Source: Hymenobacter terricola (GTDB taxonomy: Bacteria > Bacteroidota > Bacteroidia > Cytophagales > Hymenobacteraceae). Taken from it: 64,000 nt of DNA. The stretch spans positions 100,605 through 164,604 of the forward strand of contig NZ_JAGEMO020000021.1 in the NCBI RefSeq assembly GCF_017921975.2, given 5' to 3'. The notes beneath the pieces were generated by a model. That model searched no databases. It had not been told where the DNA came from and saw only the letters and a program-made list of their open reading frames with translations. Positions within the stretch are counted from its first letter, which is position 1, and the number at the start of each line of letters is the position of its first letter. A program made the position numbers and the translations under genes. Positions 8,501 through 18,204 of this stretch are shown here, one piece after another.

Positions 8501-11110
8501 ATGGAAGCTAAATTCTCAAACCGCGTCAAAGAGGTTATTTCCCTCAGTCGGGAAGAGGCCATCCGTCTCGGCCACGACTATATCGGGACCGAGCACCTGC
8601 TGCTCGGCATGATTCGCGAGGCGGAAGGCACCGCCCTCGGCCTGCTGCGCAAGCTGGGCGTGTCCATCGATGAGCTCAAGTTCTCGCTGGAGCAGGCCAC
8701 CCGCAACACCGCCACGCAGGGCACCAGCATCACAGGCTCGATTCCGCTCACCAAGCAGACCGAGAAGGTGTTGAAAATAACCTATTTGGAGGCCAAAATC
8801 TTCAAGTCCGAAATCATCGGCACCGAACACCTGCTGTTGTCCATCCTGCGGGACGAGGACAACATTTCTTCCCAAATTCTCAGCAAATTCAACGTGAACT
8901 ACGAAACTGTGCGCGACTCGCTGGATTACCACGGCAACGCCTCGCCGAGCCCCAAAGCCGGCCCTGATACCGACGACGACGACAACGACAAACTCTTTGG
9001 CTCGTCGGGTCCCGGCGGGCGTGGCAGTTCCGGCACCGGTGCCGGCGCCAAGAAGCCCGGCGAAAAATCGCGCACCCCGGTGCTCGACAACTTCGGCCGC
9101 GACCTCACCAAGCTGGCCGAGGACGACAAGCTCGACCCCATCGTGGGCCGCGAGAAAGAAATTGAGCGCGTGGCCCAAATCCTGAGCCGCCGCAAAAAAA
9201 ACAACCCCATCCTCATCGGCGAGCCCGGCGTGGGCAAAACGGCCATCGCCGAAGGCCTCGCCCTGCGCATCATCCAGAAAAAAGTAAGCCGCGTGCTTTT
9301 CAATAAGCGCGTCGTGACTCTCGACCTGGCTTCGCTGGTGGCTGGCACCAAATACCGCGGCCAGTTCGAAGAGCGCATGAAGGCCGTGATGAACGAGCTG
9401 GAAAAGTCGCCCGACGTGATTCTGTTCATTGACGAGCTGCACACCATTGTGGGTGCCGGCGGCGCATCGGGTTCGCTCGACGCTTCGAACATGTTCAAGC
9501 CGGCTTTGGCCCGCGGCGAGATTCAATGCATCGGTGCTACTACGCTGGATGAGTACCGCCAGTACATCGAGAAAGACGGCGCGTTGGCCCGTCGTTTCCA
9601 GATGGTGATGGTGGACCCCACCACGCCCGAAGAAACCATCGAAATCCTGCACAACATCAAGGACAAATATCAGGACCACCACCATGTGGTGTATACTGAC
9701 AAGGCCATTGAGCAGTGTGTGATGCTGAGCGACCGCTACATGAGCGACCGTTTCCTGCCCGACAAGGCCATTGACATTCTTGATGAGGCCGGTGCCCGCG
9801 TGCACATCAATAACATCGTGGTGCCCGAGGACATTCTCACGCTCGAAGAGCAGATTGAGAACATCAAAGGCGAGAAAAACCGCGTGGTGAAATCGCAGAA
9901 ATACGAGGAAGCCGCTAAGCTCCGCGACACCGAGAAGAAGCTGCTTGACCAACTCGAAACCGCCAAAAAAGGCTGGGAAGAGGAGACCAAGAAGAAGCGC
10001 TACACGGTGAAAGAGGAAAACGTGGCCGAGGTTATTGCCATGATGACCGGCATCCCCGTTTCGCGCGTGGCCCAGAACGAAAGCCAGAAACTCCTCAACA
10101 TGAACGAGGAGCTGCAAGGCAAGGTAATTGGCCAGGAAAAAGCCATTAAGCAGCTTGTGAAAGCCATTCAGCGCACCCGCGTTGGCTTGAAGGACCCCAA
10201 AAAGCCAATTGGCTCGTTCGTGTTCCTCGGCCCGACGGGCGTGGGCAAAACGGAGCTGGCCAAGGTACTGGCTACCTACCTGTTCGACAAGGAAGATGCG
10301 CTGGTGCGGGTCGATATGTCGGAATACATGGAGAAATTCAGCGTGTCGCGCCTGGTGGGCGCGCCTCCCGGCTACGTGGGCTACGAAGAGGGCGGCCAGC
10401 TGACGGAGAAAATCCGCCGCAAGCCGTACTCGGTTATCCTGCTGGATGAGATTGAAAAAGCTCACCCGGATGTGTACAACCTGTTGCTGCAAGTGCTGGA
10501 CGACGGTATTCTGACCGATGGCCTCGGCCGTAAGGTGGACTTCCGCAACACCATCATCATCATGACCTCGAACATCGGGGCGCGTGATTTGCAGGACTTC
10601 GGCGCCGGCATTGGTTTTGGCACCAAGGCCCGCAATGAGAACATGGACGAGCTGACGAAGGGCACCATCACCAATGCCCTGAAGAAAACCTTCTCGCCCG
10701 AATTCCTCAACCGGTTGGATGACGTCATCGTCTTCAACTCGCTGGAGAAAAAGGACATCCACAAAATCATCGACATCAGCCTCAGCAAGCTCCTCTCGCG
10801 GGTGCAGGCCTTGGGCTACCGTGTCGAGCTGACCGAAAAGGCCAAGGATTTTGTGGCGGACAAAGGCTATGACCCGAAATACGGTGCCCGGCCCTTGAAC
10901 CGCGCTATCCAGAAGTACATCGAAGACCCGATTGCGGAGGAAATTCTCAAAGCTCAGGTGGTGCATGGCGATGTCATCACGGCCGACTACACGGAAGGCG
11001 CTGAAGAACTGACTTTTGCCGTGACGAAAAGCGGCGAAGCCCAGAACCTTGCCAGCGACGAGCGCCCGGCCGAAACGCCGGAAACGCCCGACGCGGATGC
11101 GAAGAAGTAA
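8501..11110 (+). CDS. clpC: ATP-dependent Clp protease ATP-binding subunit ClpC
   Basis: ClpC is a Hsp100 unfoldase that feeds proteins to ClpP and disaggregates them. Domains in order: Clp N-domain repeats (about 1-145), an acidic/Gly-Ser linker (about 150-190), AAA+ module 1 with Walker [10 protein letters not shown] near residue 240 and Walker [11 protein letters not shown], a UVR coiled-coil segment [18 protein letters not shown] near 467 that distinguishes ClpC from ClpB/ClpA, and AAA+ module 2 with Walker [10 protein letters not shown] near 578 and sensor region [11 protein letters not shown]. The C-terminal extension ends in a Thr/Asp-rich tail. Monocistronic, with a strong terminator 15 bp after the stop. 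A long reverse-strand frame opposite this gene is a codon-bias shadow. Confidence 0.97.
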   Translation: MEAKFSNRVKEVISLSREEAIRLGHDYIGTEHLLLGMIREAEGTALGLLRKLGVSIDELKFSLEQATRNTATQGTSITGSIPLTKQTEKVLKITYLEAKIFKSEIIGTEHLLLSILRDEDNISSQILSKFNVNYETVRDSLDYHGNASPSPKAGPDTDDDDNDKLFGSSGPGGRGSSGTGAGAKKPGEKSRTPVLDNFGRDLTKLAEDDKLDPIVGREKEIERVAQILSRRKKNNPILIGEPGVGKTAIAEGLALRIIQKKVSRVLFNKRVVTLDLASLVAGTKYRGQFEERMKAVMNELEKSPDVILFIDELHTIVGAGGASGSLDASNMFKPALARGEIQCIGATTLDEYRQYIEKDGALARRFQMVMVDPTTPEETIEILHNIKDKYQDHHHVVYTDKAIEQCVMLSDRYMSDRFLPDKAIDILDEAGARVHINNIVVPEDILTLEEQIENIKGEKNRVVKSQKYEEAAKLRDTEKKLLDQLETAKKGWEEETKKKRYTVKEENVAEVIAMMTGIPVSRVAQNESQKLLNMNEELQGKVIGQEKAIKQLVKAIQRTRVGLKDPKKPIGSFVFLGPTGVGKTELAKVLATYLFDKEDALVRVDMSEYMEKFSVSRLVGAPPGYVGYEEGGQLTEKIRRKPYSVILLDEIEKAHPDVYNLLLQVLDDGILTDGLGRKVDFRNTIIIMTSNIGARDLQDFGAGIGFGTKARNENMDELTKGTITNALKKTFSPEFLNRLDDVIVFNSLEKKDIHKIIDISLSKLLSRVQALGYRVELTEKAKDFVADKGYDPKYGARPLNRAIQKYIEDPIAEEILKAQVVHGDVITADYTEGAEELTFAVTKSGEAQNLASDERPAETPETPDADAKK

Positions 11111-11124
11111 TTCGTAAGTATTGT

Positions 11125-11172
11125 AAAATAAGAACGGCTGGTTTCCTTGCGGAAGCCGGCCGTTCTTATTTT
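11125..11172 (+). terminator. Terminator of clpC
   Basis: A long inverted repeat (AAAATAAGAACGGC ... GCCGTTCTTATTTT type, 11125-11172) follows the clpC stop, with A/T flanks on both sides. It could act in either orientation. Confidence 0.85.
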
Positions 11173-11208
11173 GTATCGGGCTTACTTTCCGTTGCTTCAA
11201 GTTTATTC

Positions 11209-11606
11209 ATGCGCAGAATCTTCTTCATTTTTAATTTGCTCAGCCTGCTCATAGTATGCTTAATTTCAGGCAAGGCGCTGGCGCAGGAACATGTACCGCC
11301 GCGCCCCAAAATACTTTCAACAGAAACCGGCAAGGGTATAGTTATACTGCCAGGAAGGGGCTCAAAGATTCTAATGGCGTAACGTGCTATATCAGTGGCG
11401 ACAAGCGGTGCGTCGAGGCCTACCGAGGCCACAAATTGCTATGGCGAACCAATGCCGTAGTTCCTTGCGGGGATACCCTGGTTGGAGCGAAGGAAATACG
11501 ATACATCAAAGCCGATGCGGCCATGGTGTATGTTGTGGTTGGGAAGCACTCCTTCGTTGAAATCAACAAAGCGTCGGGAGCCGCTTCCTGTTGGGGGGCC
11601 GATTAG
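11209..11606 (+). pseudogene. Small secreted protein gene with a single-base frameshift
   Basis: An ATG at 11209 opens a clear signal peptide, MRRIFFIFNLLSLLIVCLIS..., cleaved after a KALAQ-type site, and reads to PGRGSKILMA before a stop at about 11382. The adjacent frame continues at the same point as DSNGVTCYISGDKRC and on to a stop at 11606. Restoring one A in the AAA run at 11364-11366 joins the halves as ...LPGRGSK-DSNGVTCY... and gives about 132 residues with four Cys and periplasmic character. I do not recognise the family. Either the gene is genuinely broken or the base was lost in sequencing. Confidence 0.75.
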
Positions 11607-11775
11607 AGAAGGCCCTGCCTTTACTTATCACCGGTTATCAGCACCTAACGGACGTCCGGCTTGCCGGGCTTCCATCCTTCCGACGCACACGTTGGAACCG
11701 TTTTTTTAGGTGTTCCCGCATTACCTTGGCCCTTGATTTTGACGATTATTCCTAAAGTGTAAGCACTCTTTACCT

Positions 11776-13920
11776 ATGAATTTCCTGCAGAGAGCGGCCT
11801 TGGCCGGTGCTGGCGCAGCCCTTTCCAGCGGCGCCATGGCGCAGTCGGCCCCGGTGGCGCCCATCAAGCCCAAGGCATTTACCAATTTTGGCATTACCCG
11901 CACCGACAATTATTACTGGCTAAACAAGCCCACCGACCCGGCGGTGCTCAGCTACCTCAACGCCGAAAACGAGTATTACGACAAGCAGATGGCGGGCGCG
12001 CAGGCCAACCAAAAGAAGCTGTTTGGTGAGATTAAAGGCCGCATCAAACAGGACGACGCTTCGGAACCTTACCGCGACAACGGCTACTACTACTATTCGC
12101 GCTTCGAGTTTGGGTCGGAATACCCCATTTATTGCCGCAAGAAAGGCAGCTCCATTGCCACGGAGGAAGTAATGCTTGATGCCAATGAAATGGGGGCCGG
12201 CAAGCCTTATTTCCAGATTGCCGATTGGGCGGTGAGTGACAACAACCAACTGCTGGCTTTTTCCGTCGATACCGTGAGCCGGCGCCTGTTTACCATTCGC
12301 TTCAAAAACCTGGCAACGGGCAAGCTCTATTCGGAGCGCATTGCCAACACGGGCGGCGAAGTGGTGTGGGCCGCTGACAATAAGACGGTTTTCTACACCC
12401 GGAAGGACGTGACGACCTTGCTGCCTTTCCAGGTGTACCGGCACACGCTGGGCACCGACCCCAAGGGCGACGCGCTGGTGTATGAGGAGCGGGACAACAC
12501 CTTTAATGTGCACGTCAACCGCTCGAAATCGAAGAAATACATTGGCATTGAGCTCGTCAGCTCCTTGTCTTCCGAATACCGTTACCTTGACGCGGGTGCG
12601 CCCGGCATGCAGCCCAAAGTATTTGTGCACCGCGAGAAAGACCATTTGTACCAAGTGGAGCACATGGGCGATAAATTCTACATCCGCACCAACTGGCAGG
12701 CCCCCAACTACCGCCTGATGAGCACGCCCGTGGCTACCACGGCCAAAGCCACCTGGGCCGATGCCCTGACCCGCCACCCGGAAATCTTCCTCGATAACTT
12801 CGAGCTGTTCAACAATTATATTGTGTTGAACGAGCGCAAGGGCGGTCTGCGCCAACTTCGCGTGGTGAGCCTGAAGGACAAGCAGGAGCATTACCTGCAA
12901 TTCGACGAATCGGCTTACACGGCCACCATTGGCATCAACCCGGAACTGGATACGCCCCTGTTGCGCTACAATTACACGTCGCTGGCCACTCCACCTTCCA
13001 TTTTTGAGTACGACATGAGCACGCGCACCAGCACGCTGCTCAAGGAACAGCCGGTGCAGGGCGGCTTTAATAAATATGACTACGTGACCGAGCGCGTGTT
13101 TGTAAAATCGCGTGACAACAAGTTCATCCCCATGTCCTTGGTGTACAAGAAAGGCACGAAGCTGGACGGTACGGCACCGCTGCTGCAGTATGCCTACGGC
13201 TCCTATGGCTTTTCGCAGGACCCCACCTTCAGCGCGGCGCGCCTGAGCTTGCTCAACCGGGGCTTTGTGTATGCGCTGTGCAACATTCGGGGCGGGCAGG
13301 AAATGGGCCGTCAATGGTTTGAAGATGGCCGCATGCTCCACAAAATCAACAGCTTTAACGACTTCATCGACTGCTCGGACTACCTCACCAAGCCGCATGA
13401 GGCGCAAGTAGGCGCCACCAAAGTCAAGCAGCAATTCACGGCCCCCGACAAGCTTTTTGCGATGGGCGGCAGCGCCGGCGGCCTGCTCATGGGCGCGGTG
13501 CTGAACATGCGCCCCAGCCTCTACAAAGGCGTTATCGCCGCTGTGCCGTTTGTGGACGTGGTCACGACGATGTCGGACCCCAGCATCCCGCTCACCACCA
13601 GCGAGTACGACCAGTGGGGCAACCCCGCCGAGGAGGAGTATTTCAAGTACATGCTCTCGTATTCGCCCTATGACAATGTAACCGCGCAGGCTTACCCCAA
13701 CATTCTCGTAACCACCGGCCTGCACGACTCACAGGTGCAATACTACGAGCCGGCCAAGTGGGTGGCCAAGCTGCGCACCCTGAAAACCGACAAGAACCTG
13801 CTGCTGCTGCACACCGACATGGCCGCCGGCCACAGCGGGGCCTCCGGCCGCTTCAAATCCATCGAGGATACGGCCCGGCAGTACGCTTTCATGATGATGT
13901 TGCTGGGCAAAAACCTGTGA
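11776..13920 (+). CDS. S9 family peptidase, oligopeptidase B-like (PtrB type)
   Basis: This prolyl-oligopeptidase-family serine peptidase cleaves short peptides, usually after basic residues in the PtrB branch. An N-terminal signal or Tat-like segment (MNFLQRAALAGAGAALSSGAMAQ) suggests export. A seven-bladed propeller fills about residues 30-430, followed by the alpha/beta hydrolase domain. The catalytic Ser is in GGSAGGLLMG, the Asp in TTGLHDSQVQYYEP and the His in MAAGHSGASGR. The NIRGGQEMGRQWFEDG block is diagnostic of S9A. Length of 714 aa is typical. It is monocistronic. Confidence 0.94.
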   Translation: MNFLQRAALAGAGAALSSGAMAQSAPVAPIKPKAFTNFGITRTDNYYWLNKPTDPAVLSYLNAENEYYDKQMAGAQANQKKLFGEIKGRIKQDDASEPYRDNGYYYYSRFEFGSEYPIYCRKKGSSIATEEVMLDANEMGAGKPYFQIADWAVSDNNQLLAFSVDTVSRRLFTIRFKNLATGKLYSERIANTGGEVVWAADNKTVFYTRKDVTTLLPFQVYRHTLGTDPKGDALVYEERDNTFNVHVNRSKSKKYIGIELVSSLSSEYRYLDAGAPGMQPKVFVHREKDHLYQVEHMGDKFYIRTNWQAPNYRLMSTPVATTAKATWADALTRHPEIFLDNFELFNNYIVLNERKGGLRQLRVVSLKDKQEHYLQFDESAYTATIGINPELDTPLLRYNYTSLATPPSIFEYDMSTRTSTLLKEQPVQGGFNKYDYVTERVFVKSRDNKFIPMSLVYKKGTKLDGTAPLLQYAYGSYGFSQDPTFSAARLSLLNRGFVYALCNIRGGQEMGRQWFEDGRMLHKINSFNDFIDCSDYLTKPHEAQVGATKVKQQFTAPDKLFAMGGSAGGLLMGAVLNMRPSLYKGVIAAVPFVDVVTTMSDPSIPLTTSEYDQWGNPAEEEYFKYMLSYSPYDNVTAQAYPNILVTTGLHDSQVQYYEPAKWVAKLRTLKTDKNLLLLHTDMAAGHSGASGRFKSIEDTARQYAFMMMLLGKNL

Positions 13921-13996
13921 CGGGCATGGCCCTGTTTCGCTTGGGACTTCTCCTGGGGGCGCCCAACCAATCCGCGCCCGTAATCTACCGGTAACC

Positions 13997-14004
13997 TACC
14001 TTTG
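13997..14004 (+). promoter_or_regulatory. Putative -7 box (TACCTTTG) for acyl-CoA carboxylase gene
   Basis: TACCTTTG is an exact TAnnTTTG match about 50 bp upstream of the ATG at 14053. No -33 element is obvious. Confidence 0.4.
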
Positions 14005-14052
14005 GCCTCCCATCTCCGCGCACCATTCCCACCCGCGCGCTTCCCCTGACTC

Positions 14053-15621
14053 ATGCCCGACCCGCACGCCCACGCCCACCTTTCCAAAACCGAACTACTG
14101 GCCCGTAAAAACGCCGAAGCCCTGCTCGGAGGCGGCCAGGCCCGTATCGATTCGCAACATAAAAAAGGCAAGCTCACGGCCCGTGAACGGGTGGATTTGC
14201 TGATGGACGAAGGCTCGTTCGAGGAAATTGGCAAATTTGTGATGCACCGGGCCAAGGATTTTGGCCTCGACAAAGAGCACTACCTCGGCGATGGGGTGGT
14301 GACGGGCTACGGCACCGTGAACGGCCGCTTGGTGTACGTTTTTTCGCAGGATTTCACGGTATTCGGCGGCTCGCTGAGCGAAACCCACGCCGAGAAAATC
14401 GTCAAAATCATGGATTTGGCCATGAAAAATGGGGCCCCCGTTATTGGCCTCAACGACTCGGGCGGGGCCCGCATTCAGGAAGGCGTGGTGAGCCTCGGCG
14501 GCTACGCCGACATCTTCTATAAGAATACCCTAGCCTCGGGCGTGGTGCCGCAGCTATCGGCCATTATGGGGCCGTGCGCGGGCGGCGCGGTGTATTCGCC
14601 GGCCATCACGGACTTTATTCTGATGGTGGAGCACACGAGCTACATGTTCGTGACTGGCCCCAACGTGGTAAAAACCGTAACCCACGAAGAAGTAACCAGC
14701 GAAGAGCTGGGCGGCGCCAGCACGCACTCGGCCAAGAGCGGCGTCACGCATTTCAGCTGCGCCAACGAGGTGGCCTGCATCACGCACCTCAAGCAGCTGC
14801 TAAGCTACATGCCGCAAAACTGCGAGGAAACGGCCCCCGCCCAACCTTACGAGGCCAAAAGCGACGAAAGCCGCCCCGCCCTCGACCGGCTGATACCGGA
14901 CAACGCCAACCAGCCCTACGACATCCGCGAAGTTATCGAAGGCCTCATCGACACCGACTCTTTCCTCGAAGTCCACCAGAATTTCGCCGAAAATATTGTC
15001 GTTGGTTTTGCGCGTCTGGCCGGCCGCAGCATCGGCATCGTGGGCAACCAGCCGGCCGTGCTCGCGGGCGTGCTCGACATCAACGCCAGTACCAAAGCCG
15101 CCCGCTTCGTGCGCTTCTGCGACGCCTTCAACATTCCGCTGCTGGTGCTGGAAGACGTGCCCGGCTTCCTGCCCGGCACCGACCAGGAGTGGCGCGGCAT
15201 CATCACCAACGGCGCCAAACTGCTCTACGCTTTCTGCGAAGCCACCGTGCCGCGCATCACCGTGATTACCCGCAAAGCCTACGGCGGGGCGTATGATGTA
15301 ATGAATTCCAAGCACATCGGTGCCGACCTAAACTACGCCTGGCCCACCGCCGAAATCGCTGTAATGGGCGCCAAAGGCGCGGCCGAAATCATTTTCAAGC
15401 GCGAAATTGCCACGGCCGATGACCCGGCCGCCAAGCTCCAGGAGAAAGTAGACGAGTACCAGGAGAAGTTCGCCACGCCCTACCGCGCCGCCCACCGCGG
15501 CTTCGTAGACGAAGTCATTTTGCCATCTCAAACGCGGCAGAAATTAATTCGCGCCTTTAAAATGCTGGAGAATAAGGTGGATACTATGCCGCGCAAGAAG
15601 CACGGCAACATTCCGCTGTAG
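14053..15621 (+). CDS. pccB: Acyl-CoA (propionyl-CoA) carboxylase beta subunit, carboxyltransferase
   Basis: The biotin-dependent carboxyltransferase subunit moves carboxyl from carboxybiotin to propionyl- or acetyl-CoA. The crotonase-fold N- and C-terminal CT domains are both present in 522 aa. Blocks seen: [20 protein letters not shown], an oxyanion GG pair in [20 protein letters not shown], the [17 protein letters not shown] block, and the second-domain motifs [14 protein letters not shown] and [20 protein letters not shown]. The alpha/biotin-carboxylase subunit is not in the window. A DinB-like gene follows 36 bp downstream. Confidence 0.95.
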   Translation: MPDPHAHAHLSKTELLARKNAEALLGGGQARIDSQHKKGKLTARERVDLLMDEGSFEEIGKFVMHRAKDFGLDKEHYLGDGVVTGYGTVNGRLVYVFSQDFTVFGGSLSETHAEKIVKIMDLAMKNGAPVIGLNDSGGARIQEGVVSLGGYADIFYKNTLASGVVPQLSAIMGPCAGGAVYSPAITDFILMVEHTSYMFVTGPNVVKTVTHEEVTSEELGGASTHSAKSGVTHFSCANEVACITHLKQLLSYMPQNCEETAPAQPYEAKSDESRPALDRLIPDNANQPYDIREVIEGLIDTDSFLEVHQNFAENIVVGFARLAGRSIGIVGNQPAVLAGVLDINASTKAARFVRFCDAFNIPLLVLEDVPGFLPGTDQEWRGIITNGAKLLYAFCEATVPRITVITRKAYGGAYDVMNSKHIGADLNYAWPTAEIAVMGAKGAAEIIFKREIATADDPAAKLQEKVDEYQEKFATPYRAAHRGFVDEVILPSQTRQKLIRAFKMLENKVDTMPRKKHGNIPL

Positions 15622-15656
15622 AATCAACTGCCTTTTTACCCTTCATTACCTTGCCT

Positions 15657-16157
15657 ATGTACGCCGCTGTTTCCGATTTTGTAGCCGACTGGCAGTACGA
15701 GGCAGGTGCTACCGAAAAGGTGCTGGCCGCCCTCACCAATGAGTCGCTGGCCCAGCCGGTTAGCCCCAATGGCCGGACGCTGGGCGGCATAGCCTGGCAC
15801 ATTGTGCAAACGCTGACCGAAATGCCGCACACGGCCGGTTTTTTGGCAACCAATGAGCTTGATGAGCAGCCCGTTCCCGCCGAAGCCTCGGTTATTTGCG
15901 AAACGTACCGCCGGCTGGCGCAACAGGTGGCCAGTGCCGCCACCGCAAACTGGACCGACGACCAGCTGCGGGACATGATTCCGATGTACGGCGACAGCTG
16001 GCCCAAATGTGCCGTTTTGTCGGTGCTTATTCGCCACCAGGCCCATCATCGGGGGCAGTTAACCGTATTGATGCGGCAAGCCGGCCTTAGGGTGCCGGGC
16101 GTATACGGACCGGCCCGGGAAGACTGGGCCGAATTCGGCGTATCGGCCCCCTCCTAA
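15657..16157 (+). CDS. DinB-like protein
   Basis: DinB/YfiT-type four-helix-bundle proteins carry a metal site formed by three His; many act in bacillithiol or other thiol transfer, and many are uncharacterised. Candidate metal ligands are His in GGIAWHIVQTLTEMP and the pair in IRHQAHHRGQLTVLMRQAG. ATG at 15657 is preferred to the TTG at 15651. The protein is 166 aa with no signal peptide. It starts 36 bp after the carboxylase gene and 29 bp before the M42 peptidase, so the three could be one transcript. Confidence 0.88.
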   Translation: MYAAVSDFVADWQYEAGATEKVLAALTNESLAQPVSPNGRTLGGIAWHIVQTLTEMPHTAGFLATNELDEQPVPAEASVICETYRRLAQQVASAATANWTDDQLRDMIPMYGDSWPKCAVLSVLIRHQAHHRGQLTVLMRQAGLRVPGVYGPAREDWAEFGVSAPS

Positions 16158-16185
16158 TTTTCTAGTAAAACCAACCTCACTACCA

Positions 16186-17256
16186 ATGCGTCCCGAATCC
16201 TTCACTTTCCTCCAAAACTACCTCAACAACCCCTCCCCTACCGGCTTCGAAAAAGAAGGCCAGAAACTGTGGCTGGAGTACATCAAACCGTACATCGACG
16301 AGTATTTCGTGGATACATACGGCACGGTGGTCGGCGTGATTAACCCCGAAGCGAAATACAAAGTCGTCATCGAAGCGCACGCCGACGAGATTTCCTATTT
16401 CGTGAATTACATCACCAAAGAAGGCTACCTGTACCTGCGCCGTAACGGCGGGTCCGACCCTCTGGTGGCGCCCAGCAAACGGGTAAATATCTTCGGTGAG
16501 AAGGGTATTGTGAAAGGTATTTTCGGCTGGCCCGCCATCCATGTCCGCAAGGTGGAGCAGGACAAAGCGCCGACCATCGAAACCGTATTTCTGGACTGTG
16601 GCGCGAGCAGTGCCGACGAGGTGGCTGAAATGGGCATCCACGTCGGCTCCGTGGTAACGTTTGAGGACGAGTTTACGGTGCTGAACGACAAATTTTACGT
16701 GGGCCGGGCGCTGGATAACCGCGTGGGCGGCTTCATGGTGGCCGAAGTGGCCCGCATGCTGAAGGAGAACAAGAAAAAACTGCCCTTCGGCCTCTACATC
16801 GTGAACGCCGTGCAGGAAGAAATTGGCCTGCGTGGCGCCGAAATGGTGGCTCACCGCATCAACCCCGACGTGGCCATCATCACCGACGTGACACACGACA
16901 GCCAGTCGCCGATGTATGAAAAAAAGACGGCCGGCGACATTTCCTGCGGCAAAGGCCCGGTGATTACCTATGGCCCGGCCGTGCAGAACAATCTGCGCGA
17001 CCTCATCATCGACACGGCCAAAAAGGCTGATATTCCCTTTCAGCGCGCCGCTGCCACCCGCGCCACCGGCACCGATACCGACGCCTTTGCCTACTCCGGC
17101 TCCGGCGTGGCCTCGGCGCTCATTTCCCTGCCGCTCAAGTACATGCACACCACCGTCGAAACCGTGCACAAAGACGATGTAGAAAGCGTAACCCGCCTGA
17201 TTTACGAAACGCTGCTGCGCATCAAGGACGGCCAGGATTTCCGGTATTTCGTGTAA
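16186..17256 (+). CDS. M42 family metallopeptidase (glutamyl aminopeptidase/endoglucanase-like)
   Basis: M42 enzymes are dinuclear-metal aminopeptidases that form large tetrahedral complexes in the cytosol. The expected ligands appear in order: His in VIEAHADEISY, Asp in GRALDNRVGGFM, the catalytic Glu pair in NAVQEEIGLRGAEM, Asp in AIITDVTHDS, and a late His in LKYMHTTVETVHKDDVE. Length of 356 aa is typical. The stop codon is immediately followed by a family B repeat, then a terminator. Confidence 0.93.
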   Translation: MRPESFTFLQNYLNNPSPTGFEKEGQKLWLEYIKPYIDEYFVDTYGTVVGVINPEAKYKVVIEAHADEISYFVNYITKEGYLYLRRNGGSDPLVAPSKRVNIFGEKGIVKGIFGWPAIHVRKVEQDKAPTIETVFLDCGASSADEVAEMGIHVGSVVTFEDEFTVLNDKFYVGRALDNRVGGFMVAEVARMLKENKKKLPFGLYIVNAVQEEIGLRGAEMVAHRINPDVAIITDVTHDSQSPMYEKKTAGDISCGKGPVITYGPAVQNNLRDLIIDTAKKADIPFQRAAATRATGTDTDAFAYSGSGVASALISLPLKYMHTTVETVHKDDVESVTRLIYETLLRIKDGQDFRYFV

Positions 17257-17296
17257 ACCACGGATTTATCAGATTCAGGGGCCCGGTCGGATTTGT
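17255..17296 (-). repeat. Family B repeat (inverted) after the M42 gene
   Basis: Directly after the stop, the sequence ACCACGGATTTATCAGATTC is the reverse complement of the repeat core AATCTGATAAATCCGTGGT, followed by a further CGGATTT. The TAA stop of the M42 gene lies at the repeat edge. Confidence 0.6.
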
Positions 17297-17310
17297 AAAC
17301 GAGCATTTTC

Positions 17311-17344
17311 AACAAAAAAGCCCGCGATTGCGGGCTTTTTTGTT
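17311..17344 (+). terminator. Terminator of the M42 gene
   Basis: A perfect 15-bp stem (17311-17325 with 17330-17344) with a 4-nt loop ends in a T run. It closes the pccB-dinB-M42 stretch. Confidence 0.9.
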
Positions 17345-17424
17345 GTTTTACCAGCCTGCCTTTTTGTACGCCACTTATGATACCGTCTACAAAATCCGAC
17401 CAATCTGCGGAATCCGACGCATTC

Positions 17425-18204
17425 GTGATTCCGCTGAACGTGACCGACCAAATGGGCCGGCGGGTGGCGGTGCCGTTTCCGCCCCGGCGCATCGTGTCGC
17501 TGGTGCCGTCGCAGACGGAATTGCTGTTTGAGCTAGGGCTGGGAGAGCGGGTGGTTGGTATCACCAAGTTCTGCATTCACCCCGCCGAAGCGCGCGAAAA
17601 ATCCGCGGTGATTGGTGGCACGAAGAATTTCGATTTTGGAAAAATAGCCGCGCTCAAACCCGATTTAATTATCGGCAATAAAGAAGAAAACTATCAGTCC
17701 GGCATTGAGGAATTAGCCGCTGATTACCCGGTGTGGCTGAGTGACATCAGCAACTTGCCGGAGGCAGTGGATATGATTCGGCGCGTTGGTTTCATTGCCG
17801 GCGCCAAGGACAAGGCCGAAGCGCTGGCGGCAGAAATTGGGGCTTCGTTTGCAGGCCTGCCCACCAGGCAGGAAGTAGTGTCGGCAGCGTATTTTATCTG
17901 GCGCAAACCTTACATGGTGGCCGCTACGGGCACTTTTATTGACGACATGCTGCTTCGGGCCGGTTTTGCCAACGTCTTCGCCAACCATGCCCGTTACCCG
18001 GAAATAACGGCGGCGCAATTGGCCGAGGCGGCGCCCCAACGCATTCTGCTATCCTCCGAGCCCTACCCGTTTGGTGAAAAGCATATTGCCGAATTTCAGG
18101 AAATATGCCCCGATGCGAAAATCGAAATTGTCGATGGCGAATTATTCAGCTGGTACGGCAGCCGGCTGCGCAAATCAGCGGCGTATTTCAGTCAGCTTCG
18201 CTAA
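17425..18204 (+). CDS. Helical-backbone metal receptor, BtuF-like substrate-binding protein without signal peptide
   Basis: The protein belongs to the TroA/BtuF-type cobalamin/siderophore-binding family. Blocks include RRIVSLVPSQTELLFELGLG, VVGITKFCIHP, IAALKPDLIIGNKEEN and LRAGFANVFANHARYPEIT. No signal peptide precedes the domain, which is unusual for an ABC binding protein, so a cytosolic role is possible. The GTG at 17425 (MIPLNVTDQMGRR) is preferred. An ATG at 17377 would add 16 residues encoded by family B repeat DNA, and GTG-AT starts inside the same repeat family are used by wbqC and lysS. No permease or ATPase gene is nearby. The 3' end overlaps aroA by 17 bp tail to tail. Confidence 0.82.
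   Translation: MIPLNVTDQMGRRVAVPFPPRRIVSLVPSQTELLFELGLGERVVGITKFCIHPAEAREKSAVIGGTKNFDFGKIAALKPDLIIGNKEENYQSGIEELAADYPVWLSDISNLPEAVDMIRRVGFIAGAKDKAEALAAEIGASFAGLPTRQEVVSAAYFIWRKPYMVAATGTFIDDMLLRAGFANVFANHARYPEITAAQLAEAAPQRILLSSEPYPFGEKHIAEFQEICPDAKIEIVDGELFSWYGSRLRKSAAYFSQLR

Noticed and set aside
8516..11200. An 894-codon open frame on the strand opposite clpC
   Set aside because: It mirrors the GC-rich codon pattern of clpC, has no family motif or plausible start, and clpC is unambiguous on the other strand.
11920..13725. A 601-codon open frame opposite the S9 peptidase gene
   Set aside because: It is a codon-bias shadow; the plus-strand gene has a complete catalytic triad and signal region.
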